This document shows positions 61,435 through 64,000 of a DNA stretch of 64,000 nt, in pieces. Where the stretch lies: positions 1 to 64,000 of the forward strand of contig JACRBC010000129.1 in the NCBI GenBank assembly GCA_016213245.1, given 5' to 3'. The notes under the pieces are model-generated. The model had not been told where the DNA came from and did no database searches. It worked only from the letters and a program-made list of their open reading frames with translations. This DNA comes from Candidatus Solibacter usitatus (GTDB taxonomy: Bacteria > Acidobacteriota > Terriglobia > Bryobacterales > Bryobacteraceae). Made by a program: the position numbers and the translations under genes. The first letter of the stretch is position 1; each line of letters begins with the position of its first letter.

Positions 61435-62806
61435 TGCCGGGTTCGGGGACGGGGTACTTGCCGTCGGGGCCGAGGGTGAGGGGCGCGGGGCCGTCCATGG
61501 TGAGTTTGTCGACGTTGGGGGCGAACTCGTGGGGGCAGTTGAGCATCTGGTCGAAGGTCACGATTTGGCCGGTGTGGGCGGCCATGCGGCCCATGGAGGC
61601 GACCAGGCTGGCTTCGGCGCCGCGGCGGACTTCGTTATAGGGCTTGTCCTGGCGGATGGCGTCGGTGAGGTCGTCCCACTCCCACTGGTAGGGGCTCTTT
61701 TCGGGCTGGGGGAAGGCCCAGACGAGGTTGGGGTCCTCGGGGAGGGGGAGGTCCTTGCGGGAGGTGACGGTGGGCATCTTCTGGCCCTTGTAGATGCGGG
61801 TCATGCCGGGGGCATGAGAGAGGGTGGAGATGACGGCGGAGCCTTTGGAGCCGTGGGCGTAGCTGGCGAATTCATCGCGGCAGCCCTTCATGTTGCGGCC
61901 GTCGAAGAAGAGTTTGGAGCCGTCGGGGAAGGTGTACTGGACGGAGTAGGTATCGAAGTTCTGGTCGAGAGAATTGCCGCGGTAGTGGCGCCCGCCGACG
62001 GCGTGGGCCTCGACGGGCCAAGCGCCTTTCATCCAACTGCACTCGTCGATCTGGTGGATGTAGTAGTCGGAGAAGACGCCACCGCTGGCCCAGAGGAAGG
62101 CGTGGAAGCTCCTGATCTGGTAGGTGAGCTCGCTGACGTCCGCGGGGCGGGGACCGGCGGTGCCGCCGCCCTGGCCCATGCGGTAGGCGCGCATGGCGAC
62201 GATTTCACCGATCTGGCCGTCGCGGATGCGCTGGAGGAGTTCCTGACGGGCGCGGCAGTGGCGTACCATGAGGCCGACGCCGGCCTTGAGGTTTTTCTGG
62301 GAGCAGAGGTCGGCAAGCTGGAACATGCGCTTCGTGGTGGGTCCGTCGACGGTGACGGGTTTTTCCATGAAGGTATGGAGGCCCTTTTCGATGGCGTAGC
62401 TGAACTGGACCCAGCGGAAGGCGGGCGGGGTGCCGAGGATGACGATGTCGCCGGGCTTGGTGGCGTCCATGGCCTGGCGGAAGGCGTCGAAGCCGAGGAA
62501 GCGGCGTTCGGGGGGGACGTCGACCTGGGAGGCGAACTGGGACTTGAGCTTGTCGTAGCTGGAGTTGAGCTTGGCGGGAACCACGTCGGCCATGGCGACC
62601 AGCTTGATGGGGCCGTTGGTGACGGAGAGAGCGTTGATGGCCGCGCCGGTGCCACGGCCGCCGCACCCAACGAGGGCGACCTGGAGGGTGTTGTTCTCGG
62701 CGGCGTGGACGGGGGGAAGAGCAACTCCCGCAAGGGCAGAGACGCTGCCGGTGGTCTTGAGGAACGAGCGGCGCGAGGTGGCGGCGGGGGTAGTGGAGTC
62801 GGTCAT
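61412..62806 (-). CDS. Gfo/Idh/MocA-family oxidoreductase with Tat-like signal
   Basis: SRRSFLKTTGSVSALAG; VALVGCGGRGTGAAINAL; GLHTFMEKPVTVDGP. Confidence 0.93.
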   Translation of the reverse strand: MTDSTTPAATSRRSFLKTTGSVSALAGVALPPVHAAENNTLQVALVGCGGRGTGAAINALSVTNGPIKLVAMADVVPAKLNSSYDKLKSQFASQVDVPPERRFLGFDAFRQAMDATKPGDIVILGTPPAFRWVQFSYAIEKGLHTFMEKPVTVDGPTTKRMFQLADLCSQKNLKAGVGLMVRHCRARQELLQRIRDGQIGEIVAMRAYRMGQGGGTAGPRPADVSELTYQIRSFHAFLWASGGVFSDYYIHQIDECSWMKGAWPVEAHAVGGRHYRGNSLDQNFDTYSVQYTFPDGSKLFFDGRNMKGCRDEFASYAHGSKGSAVISTLSHAPGMTRIYKGQKMPTVTSRKDLPLPEDPNLVWAFPQPEKSPYQWEWDDLTDAIRQDKPYNEVRRGAEASLVASMGRMAAHTGQIVTFDQMLNCPHEFAPNVDKLTMDGPAPLTLGPDGKYPVPEPGIKTDREY

Positions 62807-62898
62807 GACGATGGTCCCTTTCTGTCAGGACAGCTTATCGCATGTGGAGGGAGGACGCTGGGCTGGGCGGCGGTTGGATGAAAGAGGCGGGGGGGCGC

Positions 62899-63780
62899 TC
62901 AACCGGCGGCAGCGTTGGAACGCACCTGTGCGGGGTTCTTGCAGCCGGGGATGACGGCAGAGACGGCAGGGTTTTCGAGGCACCAGGAGAGGGCCCACTG
63001 GGCCATCGGCACGCCGGGCGGGACCTCCGACTCGCGCAGCCGTTCGACTTGCTCGAGATCGAGTTGCAGTTTTGCGGGATCGACGGTGGAGCGATAGTCG
63101 CCGGCCGGGAAGGCGGCGCCGCGCGCGTAGGCGCCGCTCAGAAGGCCGCTGGCCAAGGGCACGCGCGCAAGGATACCCAGACGATCACGTTGGGCGTGGG
63201 GGAAGTAGAGTTGTTCGGGACGGCGATCGAGCCGGTTGTAGATCACCTGGAGCACTTCGGCGCCGACAGCGCGCGCATCGCGGGCCTGGGTCTCGCTTCC
63301 CTTCCCCAGGATGGAGATGCCGAGGTGGCGGATCTTGCCGGCGCGCTTGTACTCTTCCAGTGCCCGCCAGAGGGCTTCATTGCGAAAGGACCCGTCGGGG
63401 CCGGAGTGGAACTGGTAGATGTCGATGGCCTCTACGCGCAGCGCGCGGAGCGAGGCTTCCAACTGGAGGCGCATGCCGTCAATGGAGAAGTCGTCGGTGC
63501 GGCTCATGAACGAGTGGAAGCGGTGGCCGAACTTGGTGGCGACGATCCAGCGGGAGCGGTCGCGCCGGGCGAGGTAGTCGCCGATGAGGCGCTCGGAGAG
63601 GTGATCGCCGTAGCACTCGGCGGTGTCGATCAGGTTGATGCCCTGTTTGGCCGCCTCATCCAGGATGGCGTCGACTTCCGGCTGCGAGAAGTCGTGGCCC
63701 CACTCACCGCCGAATTGCCATGTGCCGAGTCCGATGACAGAGACATCGAGACCGGTTGATCCGAGCTTCCGATAGCGCAC
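62899..63780 (-). CDS. Aldo/keto reductase
   Basis: MRYRKLGSTGLDVSVIGLGTWQFGG; NLIDTAECYGDHLSERLIG; FHSGPDGS; WALSWCLENPAVSAVIPGCKNPAQV. Confidence 0.95.
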   Translation of the reverse strand: MRYRKLGSTGLDVSVIGLGTWQFGGEWGHDFSQPEVDAILDEAAKQGINLIDTAECYGDHLSERLIGDYLARRDRSRWIVATKFGHRFHSFMSRTDDFSIDGMRLQLEASLRALRVEAIDIYQFHSGPDGSFRNEALWRALEEYKRAGKIRHLGISILGKGSETQARDARAVGAEVLQVIYNRLDRRPEQLYFPHAQRDRLGILARVPLASGLLSGAYARGAAFPAGDYRSTVDPAKLQLDLEQVERLRESEVPPGVPMAQWALSWCLENPAVSAVIPGCKNPAQVRSNAAAG

Positions 63781-63823
63781 AACGCGATTGTAGCCCGGCG
63801 AGCGGTCCCAATCGATTCGGCGG

Positions 63824-64000
63824 CTAGCGGCGGCGGTAGGCGACGATGGCCGCGCCGGGGGAGGCGTTGATGGTGACGGGGATGCCGCGCTCCATCAACT
63901 CCGCACCGCTCATGACGCTCTCGCCTTTGCCGTCGAGGTCGGTGACGGCGTAAGTGGCGTTCGCGTCGAGGCCGCGGAGCTTGAAGCGCGCGGTCTCGAA
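63824..64000 (-). CDS. C-terminal fragment of a glycoside hydrolase-like protein (truncated by window end)
   Basis: Open minus-strand frame FETARFKLRGLDANATYAVTDLDGKGESVMSGAELMERGIPVTINASPGAAIVAYRRR*, resembling alpha-galactosidase C-terminal beta domains. Confidence 0.55.
   Translation of the reverse strand, partial: FETARFKLRGLDANATYAVTDLDGKGESVMSGAELMERGIPVTINASPGAAIVAYRRR

Overview
The window is gene-dense, high-GC bacterial chromosome. Its family content (CRTAC1/ASPIC proteins, TonB receptors with a carboxypeptidase-regulatory N-terminus, several Gfo/Idh/MocA and DUF1080-type secreted proteins, DinB-like proteins) suggests a Bryobacterales/Solibacter-like Acidobacteriota; this taxonomic call is inference. 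Recognisable loci, left to right: lpdA-lipB-2-oxoacid dehydrogenase E2; a LytS/LytTR two-component pair; CtaA-type heme A synthase; a lower-GC two-gene insert carrying an ICMT-like/4TM fusion, next to a relic of a neighbouring gene; sdhCAB; a Tat-exported aminotransferase with a creatininase-like protein; Mrp/ApbC; phosphoglucomutase; GAPDH; a CpaE/TadZ-like ATPase; a CHASE2 histidine kinase plus NtrC-type regulator; a BMC shell protein followed by an acylating aldehyde dehydrogenase with an unusual long C-terminal tail; recJ; a YeeE/YedE pair; a TonB-dependent receptor; sugar-processing secreted enzymes; an ArsR-rhodanese/SQR-like/DsrE cluster; and a VapBC-type toxin-antitoxin pair. No rRNA, tRNA or CRISPR array was recognised. 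The observations most worth following up are: the minimal BMC locus with a perfect intergenic hairpin and a fused targeting/EutQ-like tail; the low-GC ICMT-4TM island bounded by a paralog relic; a window-scale GC-skew reversal independent of gene direction; and a 28-bp dispersed repeat embedded in coding sequence next to a 24-bp x3 tandem repeat.
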